From assembly GCF_003851045.1 (NCBI RefSeq), contig NZ_BFBX01000016.1:223461-287460 (forward strand): DNA of 64,000 bases, written 5' to 3'. The position numbers were made by a program, and so were the translations under genes. Positions within the stretch are counted from its first letter, which is position 1. The number at the start of each line of letters is the position of its first letter. The notes beneath the pieces were generated by a model that was given only the letters and a program-made list of their open reading frames with translations, was not told where the DNA came from and did not search any database. Source of the stretch: Paenibacillus sp. 598K. Its GTDB lineage: Bacteria > Bacillota > Bacilli > Paenibacillales > Paenibacillaceae. Below, piece after piece: positions 41,967 to 50,941 of this stretch.

Positions 41967-43473
41967 GGTTCTCCTCCTTTGCGAGCAACTCCCGCGCCGC
42001 TTGCAAGGGCAGCTGGATCGAAAATACTGTCCCTGGTCGCTCTGCCGGGCCCTCTCCATCCGCCAGCGTCATCTCACCTTGCAGGGAGGCGACGAGTCGG
42101 CGGACGAGCGCCAGGCCAAGTCCGCTGCCGCCCGATTGTCGCGAGCGATCCTTATTCACTGTGAAAAACGGCTCAAAGATGCGCTCCCGCGCCTCAGGCG
42201 GGATGCCGATGCCCGTGTCGGCGATTCGGATGACAGCATTGCCCCCTTCGCTCGCGCAGGAAACAGCGACGGTGCCGCCGGGCTCGTTGTATTTGATCGC
42301 ATTGTCCAGCAGATTGATGAAGATCTGGATCAAGCTCTCGCGATCGGCCCAGATGACTGCGGGAGCCAGCGACGTCTCGATCGTCAGCCCGTGCCGGGAG
42401 GCCTTGCCGCTCATGCGGCCGCAAAGCTCGGCGAGCAGCTCGCTCACATCCAGCGCCTCGGCCTCCTGCTCGAACTCGTATTTCTCCAGCGAGGACAGAT
42501 ACAGCACCTTCTCCACCATCTCCTGCAAGCGCTCCGCCTCCTGCCCGATATGCGACTGCGCCTCGCTGATCAGCGCCGGATCGTCGCTGTACATCCCGAG
42601 CAGATCGACATACGCCTTGATTGAGGTGAGCGGCGTCTTGAACTCATGACTGATGTTGCCGATAAATTGCTTTTGCTGCCGCTCCAGCGCCTGCAGCTTG
42701 CCGACCGCGAGCCGCAGCTTGCGTTGCTCCTCCTCCATCGCCGCCATATTGCGCTCCAGCTCGCGGCTCATATAGTAGAGACTCTCGCCCAACTCGCTCA
42801 GCTCGTCCCTGCCCGGGAGCGGGGCTCGCTGCAGGAACCGTTGCTTGCGGATCTCGCCTGCCGCATCGCGCAGCCGGTAGATCCTCGCCGCGAGCCGATT
42901 GGAGAGCAAGGTGCCGCAGAGCAGTCCGCCCAGCAGCACGCCCAGCCCCGTCACCCAAAACAACCGTTCGATCCGCTGTTGAAACGCCTGCTGATCCGCT
43001 AGCGAATAATGGAACTGGACGACCCCCATCTGACCGGCTGCGCCTTGCAACGGCGCCAAATAATCCATCGTATCGCGGGAGGACTGATAGGCGATCTTGC
43101 CGTCCAGCGCGTAAGCGATCGTCTCTCGGACGTCGATATCCGTCGTGGACAGCAGCGCATTGCCAACCGCGTCGCCATTCATATCATAGATGATCACTGG
43201 CAGACCGGTCAGCAGACCGATATTGCTCGCCAGCTCCTGGCCATGCAGCCGCAGGAATCGCTGGTCGTTGATCCGTTCGCCGAGCAGATACGTCTGTCGG
43301 ACGCGGAGATTGGCGATCTCGCTATGCTGGAGCAGGTCTCGCTCAAGCTCGTGAAGCTGCTGGCGCTCGATGCCTCGCATGACGAGGGCGCTTAGCAGCC
43401 AGGTGGAGAGCGCGAGCAAGATCGCCAGCCCGAGACCAAGCTGCACCTTCAGACTGACGCGTCGGCGACTCAT
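41953..43473 (-). CDS. sensor histidine kinase (HAMP, HisKA, HATPase)
   Basis: A 506-residue membrane kinase. Two membrane helices (about 12-33 and 171-191) flank an external domain of about 135 residues. A HAMP linker follows. HisKA contains H276 in GNISHEFKTPLTS. The ATP domain has N-box NLLDNAIKYN, G1 DTGIGIP, F-box FEPFF and G2 GGSGLGLAL, all intact. The start ATG overlaps the regulator's stop (ATGA), so the pair is translationally coupled. The signal is unknown. Confidence 0.93.
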   Translation of the reverse strand: MSRRRVSLKVQLGLGLAILLALSTWLLSALVMRGIERQQLHELERDLLQHSEIANLRVRQTYLLGERINDQRFLRLHGQELASNIGLLTGLPVIIYDMNGDAVGNALLSTTDIDVRETIAYALDGKIAYQSSRDTMDYLAPLQGAAGQMGVVQFHYSLADQQAFQQRIERLFWVTGLGVLLGGLLCGTLLSNRLAARIYRLRDAAGEIRKQRFLQRAPLPGRDELSELGESLYYMSRELERNMAAMEEEQRKLRLAVGKLQALERQQKQFIGNISHEFKTPLTSIKAYVDLLGMYSDDPALISEAQSHIGQEAERLQEMVEKVLYLSSLEKYEFEQEAEALDVSELLAELCGRMSGKASRHGLTIETSLAPAVIWADRESLIQIFINLLDNAIKYNEPGGTVAVSCASEGGNAVIRIADTGIGIPPEARERIFEPFFTVNKDRSRQSGGSGLGLALVRRLVASLQGEMTLADGEGPAERPGTVFSIQLPLQAARELLAKEENHDAT

Positions 43474-44156
43474 CGCAATGCCGCAGATCGGTAGCCGACC
43501 CCATATACGGTCTGCAAGAGCTGCTGATACGGGTCGCCCAGCTTTTTGCGCAGACGCTGCATATGGATATCTACAGTCCGCGTCCCTTCGGCATAGTCGA
43601 TGCTCCATACGAGCTCGAGCAGCTCATCGCGCGTGTACACCCGCTCCGGGTGCGACAGCAGCAGCGCCAGCAGATCGAACTCCTTGGGCGTCAGCTCCAC
43701 CGGGCTACCCTCGATCTTCACCGTCCGCTGCGGGATTTGCACAGTCAGCCCCTCGAAGACGATCTCGGCAGGCTTCTCTTCCGCCGCGGCCCGCTCCATC
43801 CGTCGGAACAGCGCCTTCGTACGGGCCAGCAGCTCCCGCAGATCGAACGGCTTGGTCATATAGTCGTCCGCGCCAAGCTCCAGGCCGAGAATTTTATCTA
43901 CGATGTCATTTTTGACAGTCAGAAGAATGATGCCGATGCCGTGACGGTCCTCCAGCTTGCGGCACACCTCGTAGCCAGTCAGCTTGGGCATCATCACATC
44001 GAGGATCAGCACCCTCGGCTTGAACTCCGCTGTCAGTCGCAGCGCCTCTTCCCCATCTCCGGCCACGGCTACCGTATAACCCTCGCGGCGCAGCGCATAG
44101 CTTACCGCGCTGGCGATGCTCGCTTCGTCATCTACCACCAAAATCCGTTTTTCCAT
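43470..44156 (-). CDS. response regulator, OmpR/PhoB family
   Basis: A 228-residue DNA-binding regulator. The receiver domain has the acidic pair in LVVDDEAS and phospho-acceptor D53 (LILDVMMPK). The C-terminal winged helix (about 130-228) has LTPKEFDLLALLLSHPERVYTRDELL and TRTVDIHMQRLRKKL, read as family blocks. The start is the ATG after AAGGAAGG. It is first in the operon with the kinase and propeller lipoprotein. Its target genes are unknown. Confidence 0.94.
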   Translation of the reverse strand: MEKRILVVDDEASIASAVSYALRREGYTVAVAGDGEEALRLTAEFKPRVLILDVMMPKLTGYEVCRKLEDRHGIGIILLTVKNDIVDKILGLELGADDYMTKPFDLRELLARTKALFRRMERAAAEEKPAEIVFEGLTVQIPQRTVKIEGSPVELTPKEFDLLALLLSHPERVYTRDELLELVWSIDYAEGTRTVDIHMQRLRKKLGDPYQQLLQTVYGVGYRSAALR

Positions 44157-44263
44157 GAGGCCGCCTTCCTTTGCCGATTTCATTCAGTATAGTGGAGCGT
44201 TGTATCTGCCTTGCATCGAACTTATTTCTAACTTGTAACGCTTGCGCCAGTTACGACTCATTT

Positions 44264-45676
44264 TTAGAGTGCCACACTTCGGGATGTCCATTCCGCTCGC
44301 AGCCGGATCTCGATCGCTTCGCCGTCCTCGTCCGAGCTGCAGAGCTGCATACTGCCGCCATGATCGGTCAGGATGTGATAAGCAATCATGTAGGCGAGAC
44401 CGGTGCCGGAGGAGGTCGTATCGTAATAAAGCTCGCCCGCCCGAAAGGCCGGACTCGCGGCCACATTCCACATATGGCCTGGGCACGACAGTCTTAGACA
44501 TACATCGTTGTCCTGGCGCCACAGCAGCAGGAGGGGCTCAACCTCCGAGGCGACGTGCTCCTGCAGCTCTTGCATGAGTCGGCCAAGCGCCCGCTGCAGC
44601 CGGACGCCGTCCGCATACACCCAGGCGACTGCATCCACACACCGATTGAGGAAGCGCCATCCCCTGCCGCCTCCTCTCTCCGGCACCGCTGCGCAGACGA
44701 GCTCGCCGAAATTCAGACGCTCCCGAACGCCAGGCTCCGATGAGGAGAGCATCATGAAGTCCTCGATGATCGCTTCGATCTGCAAGATCTCGCCAATCAA
44801 CAGGTCATAGTGGATTTGCATGCCTACGCGATGACGGTTGTACTGGACCAAGCCCTTGACTACTGTCAGAGGGTTGCGGATCTCGTGAGCGATCCCTGCC
44901 GCCATGCGGGCGAGCGCAGCCAGCTTGTCCGCCTCCATACGCAGCTCCCGCTCCTGCTGCTCGGCCGACATGCTCATCCCTAGCGAATGCACGCCCTGGA
45001 ACCGGCCACGGCGAATCCGCGGCAGCAACGTTGTATAGAAGCGGATCGTCTCGCCATCCTTGGACAACAACTGCATATGGAGCTGTTGCGGGATGCCGGA
45101 CCTCAGCAGCTCGCGACAGGATTCGTACGCCTCCCGGCAATTGGGAGCGACCAATGCCGCCATCGGGCGCTCCAACAGATCTTGCCGAGTGTAGCCGAGC
45201 AGACATGGCGCATGGGAATGGACCACACGGATCCGGTCATCAGGGGAAGTAAAGAGGTTCAGATCCGAATACTGCTCCGGCATGCCGGAGTGGAAGGGCG
45301 GATATTCGTCATCGAGCAGCTCCTGCTCGTCCGCTCGCGGCTCGAGCAATCCGGCATACGACGCAGCCGCGGTGAGCGCGCCCGAGCAGAGGACGAGCAA
45401 CAGCAAGCTCAGCGGCAGCAGCCAGGCATGCACGCTCTCCCGGACCTCAAGTGACGTAAAGCAGACCGACAACAACGTTCCCGTGCCGCTGATGGCCAGC
45501 AACAGTCGAACGCGAAGCATGCGCCGCCACGACAGCCTGTCCGCCACGGACTCGGCTCGCCAGCCGATCAGACAGACCGCTGCGGCCGAGACCAGGGACA
45601 AGAACAACGATAGCGCTACCAGAGGCGATTCCGAGAGGCGGGACAAATCCAGCATACACGCGCTCTGGACAACCAT
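44264..45676 (-). CDS. PAS-containing sensor histidine kinase with degenerate ATP-binding motifs
   Basis: A 470-residue protein. Hydrophobic segments lie at about 18-38, 55-75 and 84-108. A PAS-like domain (about 135-240) follows, then a HisKA segment with an intact H264 in GIAHEIRNPLTVVKG, as in Kin-type sporulation kinases. The ATPase part is unusual. The N-box (about 359-376, LQRALGRLMQELQEHV) lacks the usual Asn. The G1 DxGxG is replaced by CPGHM (about 398-402). G2 SGTGLAY is kept. It may be a weak or inactive kinase, or a phosphotransfer partner. The start is the ATG after GGAGGAGGGAG. It has no linked regulator of its own. Confidence 0.8.
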   Translation of the reverse strand: MVVQSACMLDLSRLSESPLVALSLFLSLVSAAAVCLIGWRAESVADRLSWRRMLRVRLLLAISGTGTLLSVCFTSLEVRESVHAWLLPLSLLLLVLCSGALTAAASYAGLLEPRADEQELLDDEYPPFHSGMPEQYSDLNLFTSPDDRIRVVHSHAPCLLGYTRQDLLERPMAALVAPNCREAYESCRELLRSGIPQQLHMQLLSKDGETIRFYTTLLPRIRRGRFQGVHSLGMSMSAEQQERELRMEADKLAALARMAAGIAHEIRNPLTVVKGLVQYNRHRVGMQIHYDLLIGEILQIEAIIEDFMMLSSSEPGVRERLNFGELVCAAVPERGGGRGWRFLNRCVDAVAWVYADGVRLQRALGRLMQELQEHVASEVEPLLLLWRQDNDVCLRLSCPGHMWNVAASPAFRAGELYYDTTSSGTGLAYMIAYHILTDHGGSMQLCSSDEDGEAIEIRLRAEWTSRSVAL

Positions 45677-45725
45677 AAACTCCCTCCTCCCTTGGAGTAT
45701 CAGCTGCCGCCCGGGGGGCGGATGA

Positions 45726-45762
45726 CAAAAAGCCCATTTTGCTACCAGGGAGCAAAATGGGC
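45726..45762 (-). terminator. Terminator of the redoxin gene
   Basis: On the minus strand, the stem GCCCATTTTGCT/AGCAAAATGGGC is followed by TTTTT, about 13 bp past the stop. Confidence 0.9.
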
Positions 45763-45774
45763 CGATGGAACGGG

Positions 45775-46359
45775 CTACACGAGATCGCAGGCTTCTGCAG
45801 GCATCCAATGCGCGTCCTGTCCGTCCCATTTCACATTGCAGCCGATGGGATTCGTCAGGGGTACGCTGATCTGATGGTCCGTGACGAGCTCGCCGAGCGC
45901 GCGATCCAGATCATTCACGGTCATCTTCGAGGTATCGCGTGGATTGTCGACGCCACGTCCCGTATAGACGAGCGTGCGCTGCTGGTCAAAAACAAAAAAA
46001 TGCGGTGTCCGCAGCGCCCCGTAGGCGCGGGCCGTCTCCTGGCTTTCATCGCGCAAGTACACCCAGGGGAACTGCTGCTCCTCCATCCGCTTCACCATAT
46101 GCTCGAAGGAATCGTCGGGGTGTGTGTTGACGCTATTGGCGTTGATGCCGACAAAGGCAACTCCTTGGTCCTGATACTTTAGCGCAGTCGCCCGCGTCAC
46201 TTCATCGGAGCCGACAACGTAAGGACAATGATTACAGGTGAAGAACACGACTAAAAACTTGGCATCCGCAAAGCTGTCCAGCGAATAGGTGTTGCCGTCA
46301 GTCGCTGGCAGCTCGAAGGCTGATGCTTGATCTCCGATCGTCAATGTAAAGGCCATCAT
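45775..46359 (-). CDS. thioredoxin/peroxiredoxin-like protein (CNHC)
   Basis: A 194-residue redoxin-fold protein. It begins [17 protein letters not shown], as in AhpC/TSA-type proteins, but has the dithiol TCNHCPYV (C42, C45). It is thus a thioredoxin-like member of the redoxin family, not a classical peroxiredoxin. It lacks a signal peptide. The conserved [18 protein letters not shown] stretch is typical of this subgroup. GGGGAGGAG precedes the ATG. It is monocistronic. The partner and substrate are unknown. Confidence 0.86.
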   Translation of the reverse strand: MMAFTLTIGDQASAFELPATDGNTYSLDSFADAKFLVVFFTCNHCPYVVGSDEVTRATALKYQDQGVAFVGINANSVNTHPDDSFEHMVKRMEEQQFPWVYLRDESQETARAYGALRTPHFFVFDQQRTLVYTGRGVDNPRDTSKMTVNDLDRALGELVTDHQISVPLTNPIGCNVKWDGQDAHWMPAEACDLV

Positions 46360-46518
46360 TTATTCTCCTCCCCGCTTGTGCGTACCGCCCGTGATGACGG
46401 TTTCACTTGGAGTATAGCAGACTGTCGTTCCACTCGGCAAGACAAGGGAGGCGGCTTCATTATATAATGAGACTGGATCGCAAGCCGGTCCAATACCGTC
46501 TTGAAGGAGATGCACGCA

Positions 46519-47502
46519 ATGACCTCACCCGTTATTGAATCTATTGACTATCTAGGGGAGCCTGCCGTACGCGTACATACGCCGGAGCTGTCCGGCATCA
46601 TCGTGCCCGGCTGGGGCAGCAATCTGATCGAGCTCGCCTGGCGCGAGAGCGAGCTGGCGCTGCTGCGCTCGCCGGAGAGCGCCGAAGCGTATCATGCCAA
46701 GCCGCCGCTCTATGGGACGCCGGTTCTGTTCCCGCCCAACCGAATCGAGGATGGCAAGTTCACTTACAATAACCGCACTTATACGTTCCCGATCAATGAA
46801 GAGGCGCGCGGCAACCATATCCACGGCGTCCTCATGCGTGCCGCCTGGCAGCTGACGCGCACCGAGATCGACGGCGCGCGCGCGATCGTCGAGACCACGA
46901 TCGTCTCCGAAGAGACGCCGGCGATCTATGACTGTCTGCCCCACCGCTTCACGGTGACGATGAGCTTCATCTTCGAGGGTCCGAAGGTCGAGATCCGCTT
47001 CGCCGTCGACAACCGCGATGAGCAGCCGCTGCCTTGGGGGCTCGGCTATCACACGACCTTCCGCTTCCCGCTGGCGCCGCAGGGCGACCTGTCGCGCTGC
47101 ACGTTCCAGCTTCAGGCCGACCGGCGCTGGTCGCTTGATGCGCGCAATCTGCCGACCGGCGAGATTACGCCGATCGCCAATCAGGCGCAGCTTAATAGCG
47201 GCATGACGCTTGGAGATGTCCTGCTCGACGATGTGTTCTCGATCGCGGCAGACGGGGCAAACGAAGCGGTGCTCACCGACGCGGACGCGAGCCTCGCGAT
47301 CGTCTATCGCGCCGACGAGCAGTTCGGCCACTGGGTCATCTACAATGCCGACGGACAATCGGGCTTCCTGTGCCCCGAGCCGTACACCTGGGTGACCAAT
47401 GCGCCCAATGTCGCGCTGCCAGACGAGCTGACCGGCTTCCGGACGCTCGCGCCGGGCGAGCGGGCATCGACGAGCACAGAGATCGAGGTTCGGCGTCTGT
47501 AG
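46519..47502 (+). CDS. aldose 1-epimerase family protein
   Basis: A 327-residue galactose-mutarotase-fold protein. Expected active-site residues are visible: His in RGNHIHGVLMRA, His in LGYHTTFRFPL, and the catalytic Glu in LCPEPYTWVTNAPN. It interconverts anomers of hexoses or related sugars in the cytosol. The start is the ATG spaced 9 bases after AAGGAG. A TTG overlapping the site is rejected. A likely promoter (AAGACA-N18-TATAAT ending near 46468) precedes it. Confidence 0.9.
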   Translation: MTSPVIESIDYLGEPAVRVHTPELSGIIVPGWGSNLIELAWRESELALLRSPESAEAYHAKPPLYGTPVLFPPNRIEDGKFTYNNRTYTFPINEEARGNHIHGVLMRAAWQLTRTEIDGARAIVETTIVSEETPAIYDCLPHRFTVTMSFIFEGPKVEIRFAVDNRDEQPLPWGLGYHTTFRFPLAPQGDLSRCTFQLQADRRWSLDARNLPTGEITPIANQAQLNSGMTLGDVLLDDVFSIAADGANEAVLTDADASLAIVYRADEQFGHWVIYNADGQSGFLCPEPYTWVTNAPNVALPDELTGFRTLAPGERASTSTEIEVRRL

Positions 47503-47505
47503 TCG

Positions 47506-47548
47506 CAAAAAAAGCCGGGGGGCGGTCGTCAGACCGCCGCTCCGGCTA
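47506..47548 (-). terminator. Terminator overlapping the end of the phosphorylase gene
   Basis: On the minus strand, AGCCGG-GCGGTC / GACCGC-CCGGCT is followed by TTTTTTT. The hairpin contains the TGA stop codon. It ends the nucleoside operon. Confidence 0.92.
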
Positions 47549-48260
47549 GCTTGTGCACCGCCCGCAAGGCGGCTTCGATCTCCCGCTCGACAGCGAGCGA
47601 GACGACATCGGTATGCGGATCGTACTCCGCCGCCAGGTCGGCGTCGGCGTATCCGTCGAGGGCGACGATCGCCCCCGCCCGCGCGCCTCGTAGCGACGCG
47701 ATGACGTACAGCGCGGCGATCTCCATCTCCACCGCCAGCACGCCCGCTTGCTTGTACCGCGCATGCGGGATCTCCTCGACGCCTGCGAAGAACACATCCA
47801 TCGTTACTGTAATCCCCTTCTTGACCGTACCGCCTCCGGCGACTGCTTCCTCGTACAGCGCCTGCACGACCTCATGATCGGCGACGGCCGGATAGCCCGG
47901 CGGCACCAGCTGATGGGTCAGGCCCTCGGCCCGCACTGCGGCGGTGCTGACGATCAGCGAGCCGGCTGGATGGTCGCTCGAGTACGAGCCCGCCGTGCCG
48001 ACGCGGATCAGCGTCTGCACGCCTGCCCGGATCAGCTCCTCGAAGCATACCGCTGCGCCCGGCGAACCGACGCCGTGGCTGACGACGGCCAGCTCCGTCC
48101 CTTTATACTTGCCTACGAAGGTCCGGTACTCCCGGCTAAATGCCAGCTCCCGCGCCTCCTCCAGCTTCTCGGCAATCCGCTGCGCCCGGGCAGGGTCGCC
48201 GCAGACGATCGCGTAGGGAGGCATATCCTCACTGTTCACTTGCAAGATTGGCATCAGCAT
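47529..48260 (-). CDS. purine/uridine nucleoside phosphorylase (PNP_UDP family)
   Basis: A 243-residue family-1 nucleoside phosphorylase that splits nucleosides with phosphate to base and (deoxy)ribose-1-phosphate. Phosphate- and nucleoside-site elements are visible: VCGDPARAQRIAE at the N-terminus, SHGVGSPGAAVCFEELI, RVGTAGSY, and VEMEIAALY, the conserved Glu-Met-Glu that binds ribose. The usual catalytic Asp region is ALDGYADAD. The start is uncertain. ATG at 48260 is 13 bases after AAGGAG, while ATG at 48272 directly abuts it. It is the last gene of the nucleoside import operon, consistent with salvage of imported nucleosides. Confidence 0.87.
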   Translation of the reverse strand: MLMPILQVNSEDMPPYAIVCGDPARAQRIAEKLEEARELAFSREYRTFVGKYKGTELAVVSHGVGSPGAAVCFEELIRAGVQTLIRVGTAGSYSSDHPAGSLIVSTAAVRAEGLTHQLVPPGYPAVADHEVVQALYEEAVAGGGTVKKGITVTMDVFFAGVEEIPHARYKQAGVLAVEMEIAALYVIASLRGARAGAIVALDGYADADLAAEYDPHTDVVSLAVEREIEAALRAVHKLAGAAV

Positions 48261-48264
48261 TGCG

Positions 48265-48945
48265 TTAATCATACTCCTTTCGTACCCACTCATCCTCGGG
48301 GATCGGCAGATCCTCGCCGGAGAATCGCTGCTCCAGGAACGGATCGGCTACGTTGTGGAAGCCGTTGCGCTCCCAGAAGCCGGGACGATCCTCGCGCATA
48401 AACTCGATCCCTCTGATCCACTTGGCGCTCTTCCAGAAATAAAGATGCGGCACGACCAGGCGCATCGGCCAGCCATGCTTGGGACTAAGCGGCTCGCCGT
48501 CGTAGTGGGTCGCCAGCAGCACATCGTCGCGCAGCAGATCGGCCAGCGGCAGGTTCGTCTCATAGTCCTGATCGGCATGGATCATCACATGCGCCGCCTC
48601 CGGCTTGACGCCGAGCAGCGGCAGCAGGTCGCGGAAGCGGACGCCCTCCCAGGCCGTGTCGAACTTGGACCAGCGGGTAACGCAGTGGATATCGTTGACC
48701 TGACGGGAGCGAGGCAGCTTCATCAAGTCGTCCCAGCTGAACACGCGCTCCTGCTCCACCTCGCCGAATACGCGCAGCGACCAGGACGCCAGATCGTATA
48801 CGGGCACCTCGCCCTCATGCAAGATCGGGAACCGCTCGGTCAGCATCTGTCCGGGCGGCAGCCGGTGCGCTAGCTGCGGATCGACGTTGACGGCGGGCGA
48901 AGGCTTGGCTTTTTTCAGTCGTTCGGCCTTGTTTGGTTGTTTCAT
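48265..48945 (-). CDS. molybdopterin-dependent oxidoreductase, sulfite-oxidase fold (YuiH-like)
   Basis: A 226-residue single-domain protein of the SUOX/MsrP molybdopterin fold. The Mo-ligand Cys is C88 in DIHCVTRWSKFD. The substrate/cofactor regions ATHYDGEPLSPKHGWPMRLV and WIRGIEFM are conserved. It has no signal peptide or heme domain. This matches cytosolic YuiH-type proteins, whose substrate is unknown. It sits between the ABC permease (18 bp upstream) and the phosphorylase gene, an odd place for a redox enzyme. Confidence 0.88.
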   Translation of the reverse strand: MKQPNKAERLKKAKPSPAVNVDPQLAHRLPPGQMLTERFPILHEGEVPVYDLASWSLRVFGEVEQERVFSWDDLMKLPRSRQVNDIHCVTRWSKFDTAWEGVRFRDLLPLLGVKPEAAHVMIHADQDYETNLPLADLLRDDVLLATHYDGEPLSPKHGWPMRLVVPHLYFWKSAKWIRGIEFMREDRPGFWERNGFHNVADPFLEQRFSGEDLPIPEDEWVRKEYD

Positions 48946-48963
48946 CCTTGGTACACCTCCGAT

Positions 48964-49887
48964 TTAGCGAGAGCTTTCGTTGGAACGACGAGCATCGGCC
49001 ATTTGATTTTTGTTGCGGAAGAAAAACATCGCCAGCAGCGTCACGACAAACGGCAGCATCGACGTAAACTGGGTCGGCAGCGCCATCCCTTGCAGCCGCG
49101 AGCCAAGGCTGCTCGTAAAGCCGAACAGCAGGCTGGAGGCGCCGACGCCAAGCGGATTGGCCTGACCGAGCATCGTCGCGACGAGCGCGATGAAGCCGCG
49201 CCCGCTCGACATCCCCTCGGAGAACATCGTCAGCTGTCCCAGCGAGAGCTGCGCTCCGGCCAGGCCGCAGAGCGCGCCGCAAGCCAGCATCGCGCCATAC
49301 TGATAACGTGTCACCCGGATGCCAAGCGAACGCGAAGCGATCGGATTTTCTCCTGCGGCCCGCAGCCTGAAGCCCGACACCGTACGGAACATATATACAT
49401 AGAGGACGCCGACCATCGCCAGCCCGAGATAGACGAGCGGCGAATGGCCGGAGACGATCTTGCCGAGCCACGGAATATCCTGCACGAGCGGGATGTCCCA
49501 GCGCGGCAAGCCGACCATATTCGTATCCCGATACGAGCCTTTGACGTTAAAGATCGCCCGCAGGCTGAAGGTCGTCAGCCCCATCGCCAGGAAGTTGATG
49601 GCGACGCCGACGACGATCACGTTGGCCTTCAGGTGAATCGTAATGTAGGCGAACATCAAGGAGAAGAGCATGACGCAGAGCATCGCGAACAGCAGCGCCA
49701 GCCAGATGTTGCCGGTCAGATGATTGCCCACGATGCCGGAAAAGGCGCCGATCAGGATCAGACCCTCCAGACCAACGTTGAACAGACCTACGCGAGCGCA
49801 CAGCGCGCCGCCCAGCGCCGCCAGCAGGATCGGCGTAACCGCCCGGAGCATCGAGCTGTAGAGTGTCGGGTCAAGAAGAAGATCCAT
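48964..49887 (-). CDS. nupQ: nucleoside ABC transporter permease (NupQ-like)
   Basis: A 307-residue BPD_transp_2 family permease with about nine helices. It includes the GALCARVGLFNVGLEGLILIGAF segment (read in two parts) and SGRGFIALVATMLGQANPLG typical of BmpA-linked permeases. B. subtilis NupQ pairs with NupP for guanosine uptake. Its start overlaps nupP by 17 bp. It is last of the transporter genes. Confidence 0.88.
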   Translation of the reverse strand: MDLLLDPTLYSSMLRAVTPILLAALGGALCARVGLFNVGLEGLILIGAFSGIVGNHLTGNIWLALLFAMLCVMLFSLMFAYITIHLKANVIVVGVAINFLAMGLTTFSLRAIFNVKGSYRDTNMVGLPRWDIPLVQDIPWLGKIVSGHSPLVYLGLAMVGVLYVYMFRTVSGFRLRAAGENPIASRSLGIRVTRYQYGAMLACGALCGLAGAQLSLGQLTMFSEGMSSGRGFIALVATMLGQANPLGVGASSLLFGFTSSLGSRLQGMALPTQFTSMLPFVVTLLAMFFFRNKNQMADARRSNESSR

Positions 49888-50941
49888 CTGCAGCCCTCGC
49901 TTTCTTCCGGTTTTTGATGAAGCTGTAGCTGATCCGTGCCGATACGAACAGGATCAGCACCGCCTGGATGAGACTGGAGATCTCCAGCGGCACGTCCGTA
50001 TTGCGCTCGACGCCCATCCCCCCGGTCTGCAGCGCGGCCAGCAGCAGCGCAGCCAGCAGCGTGCCGATCGGATGCGAGCTGGCGAGCAGCGTCGCCATTA
50101 TGCCGGACCAGGCATAGCCCGGAGCCGCCAGCGAGCCGTCGATAAAGCGGTATTGGGTGCCTAGCACCTCTCCGGCTCCGGCCAGACCGGCCAAGCCGCC
50201 GCTGACGAACATGCTGATCAGCATGAGCCGTCCGCGATTGACGCCGCCATAGGCGGCGAACAGCGGATTGCCGCCGAGCATTCGCACCTCGTAGCCAGAG
50301 ACGGTATAGCGCATATAGAGGAATAACAGGATCGTCGAGATCGCGGCGAACAGGAAGCCGGCATGTACGCTCATCCCCTGGAACAGCTTGGGCAGCCAGG
50401 CTGCATTGTCGATCATCAGCGTCTGGGCCATCGCGGCCGAGCCCGTCCGATCCATGAACGGATGCGATACCATGTAGCTTGCAAAGAAGACAGCGATATA
50501 ATTCAGCAGCAGCGTCGTAATGAGCAGGTTCATCCGGAAGCGGGTGTCCAGCCAGCCTGCGAACGCCGACCAGATGCCGCCTGCGACGATACCGGCGATT
50601 ACAGCCAGCAGCAGCTTCAACCAGCCGGGCCCCGGCACATAGAGCGCCGTCATCGCTGCGCTCAAGCCCCCGAGGATGAGCTGACCCTCTGCGCCGAGGT
50701 TGAAGAATCCGGCTCGGAACGCCAGCGCTACGCCTAGTCCGATCAGGATAATCGGCGTCGCCCGGGCGAGCGTGTTGGTGAAGAAATAAAAGCTGCCAAA
50801 TGCGCCGTTCCACATCTCGGCGTAGGTGTCCATGACCGAGCCGCCGACGATCAGGATCGCGATCGCGCCGACAGCCAGCCCGACCACGATAGCGAGCAGC
50901 GGCTGCAGCAGCGACTGCAGCGTCTGGCTTAACTTAGGCAT
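49871..50941 (-). CDS. nupP: nucleoside ABC transporter permease (NupP-like)
   Basis: A 356-residue BPD_transp_2 permease with an N-terminal helix, then RAGFFNLGAEGQLILGGLSA and later helices including PGYAWSGIMATLLASSHPIG. The partner is NupQ. It overlaps the end of the ATPase gene by 8 bp, with GGAGGG before the ATG. The specificity (nucleosides) is inferred from family and the linked phosphorylase. Confidence 0.88.
   Translation of the reverse strand: MPKLSQTLQSLLQPLLAIVVGLAVGAIAILIVGGSVMDTYAEMWNGAFGSFYFFTNTLARATPIILIGLGVALAFRAGFFNLGAEGQLILGGLSAAMTALYVPGPGWLKLLLAVIAGIVAGGIWSAFAGWLDTRFRMNLLITTLLLNYIAVFFASYMVSHPFMDRTGSAAMAQTLMIDNAAWLPKLFQGMSVHAGFLFAAISTILLFLYMRYTVSGYEVRMLGGNPLFAAYGGVNRGRLMLISMFVSGGLAGLAGAGEVLGTQYRFIDGSLAAPGYAWSGIMATLLASSHPIGTLLAALLLAALQTGGMGVERNTDVPLEISSLIQAVLILFVSARISYSFIKNRKKARAADGSSS

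Noticed and set aside
44264-45829. Frameshift in the degenerate histidine kinase
   Set aside because: The frame is open throughout, and the G2 motif reappears in the same frame after the altered N and G1 boxes, so substitution is more likely than a shift.
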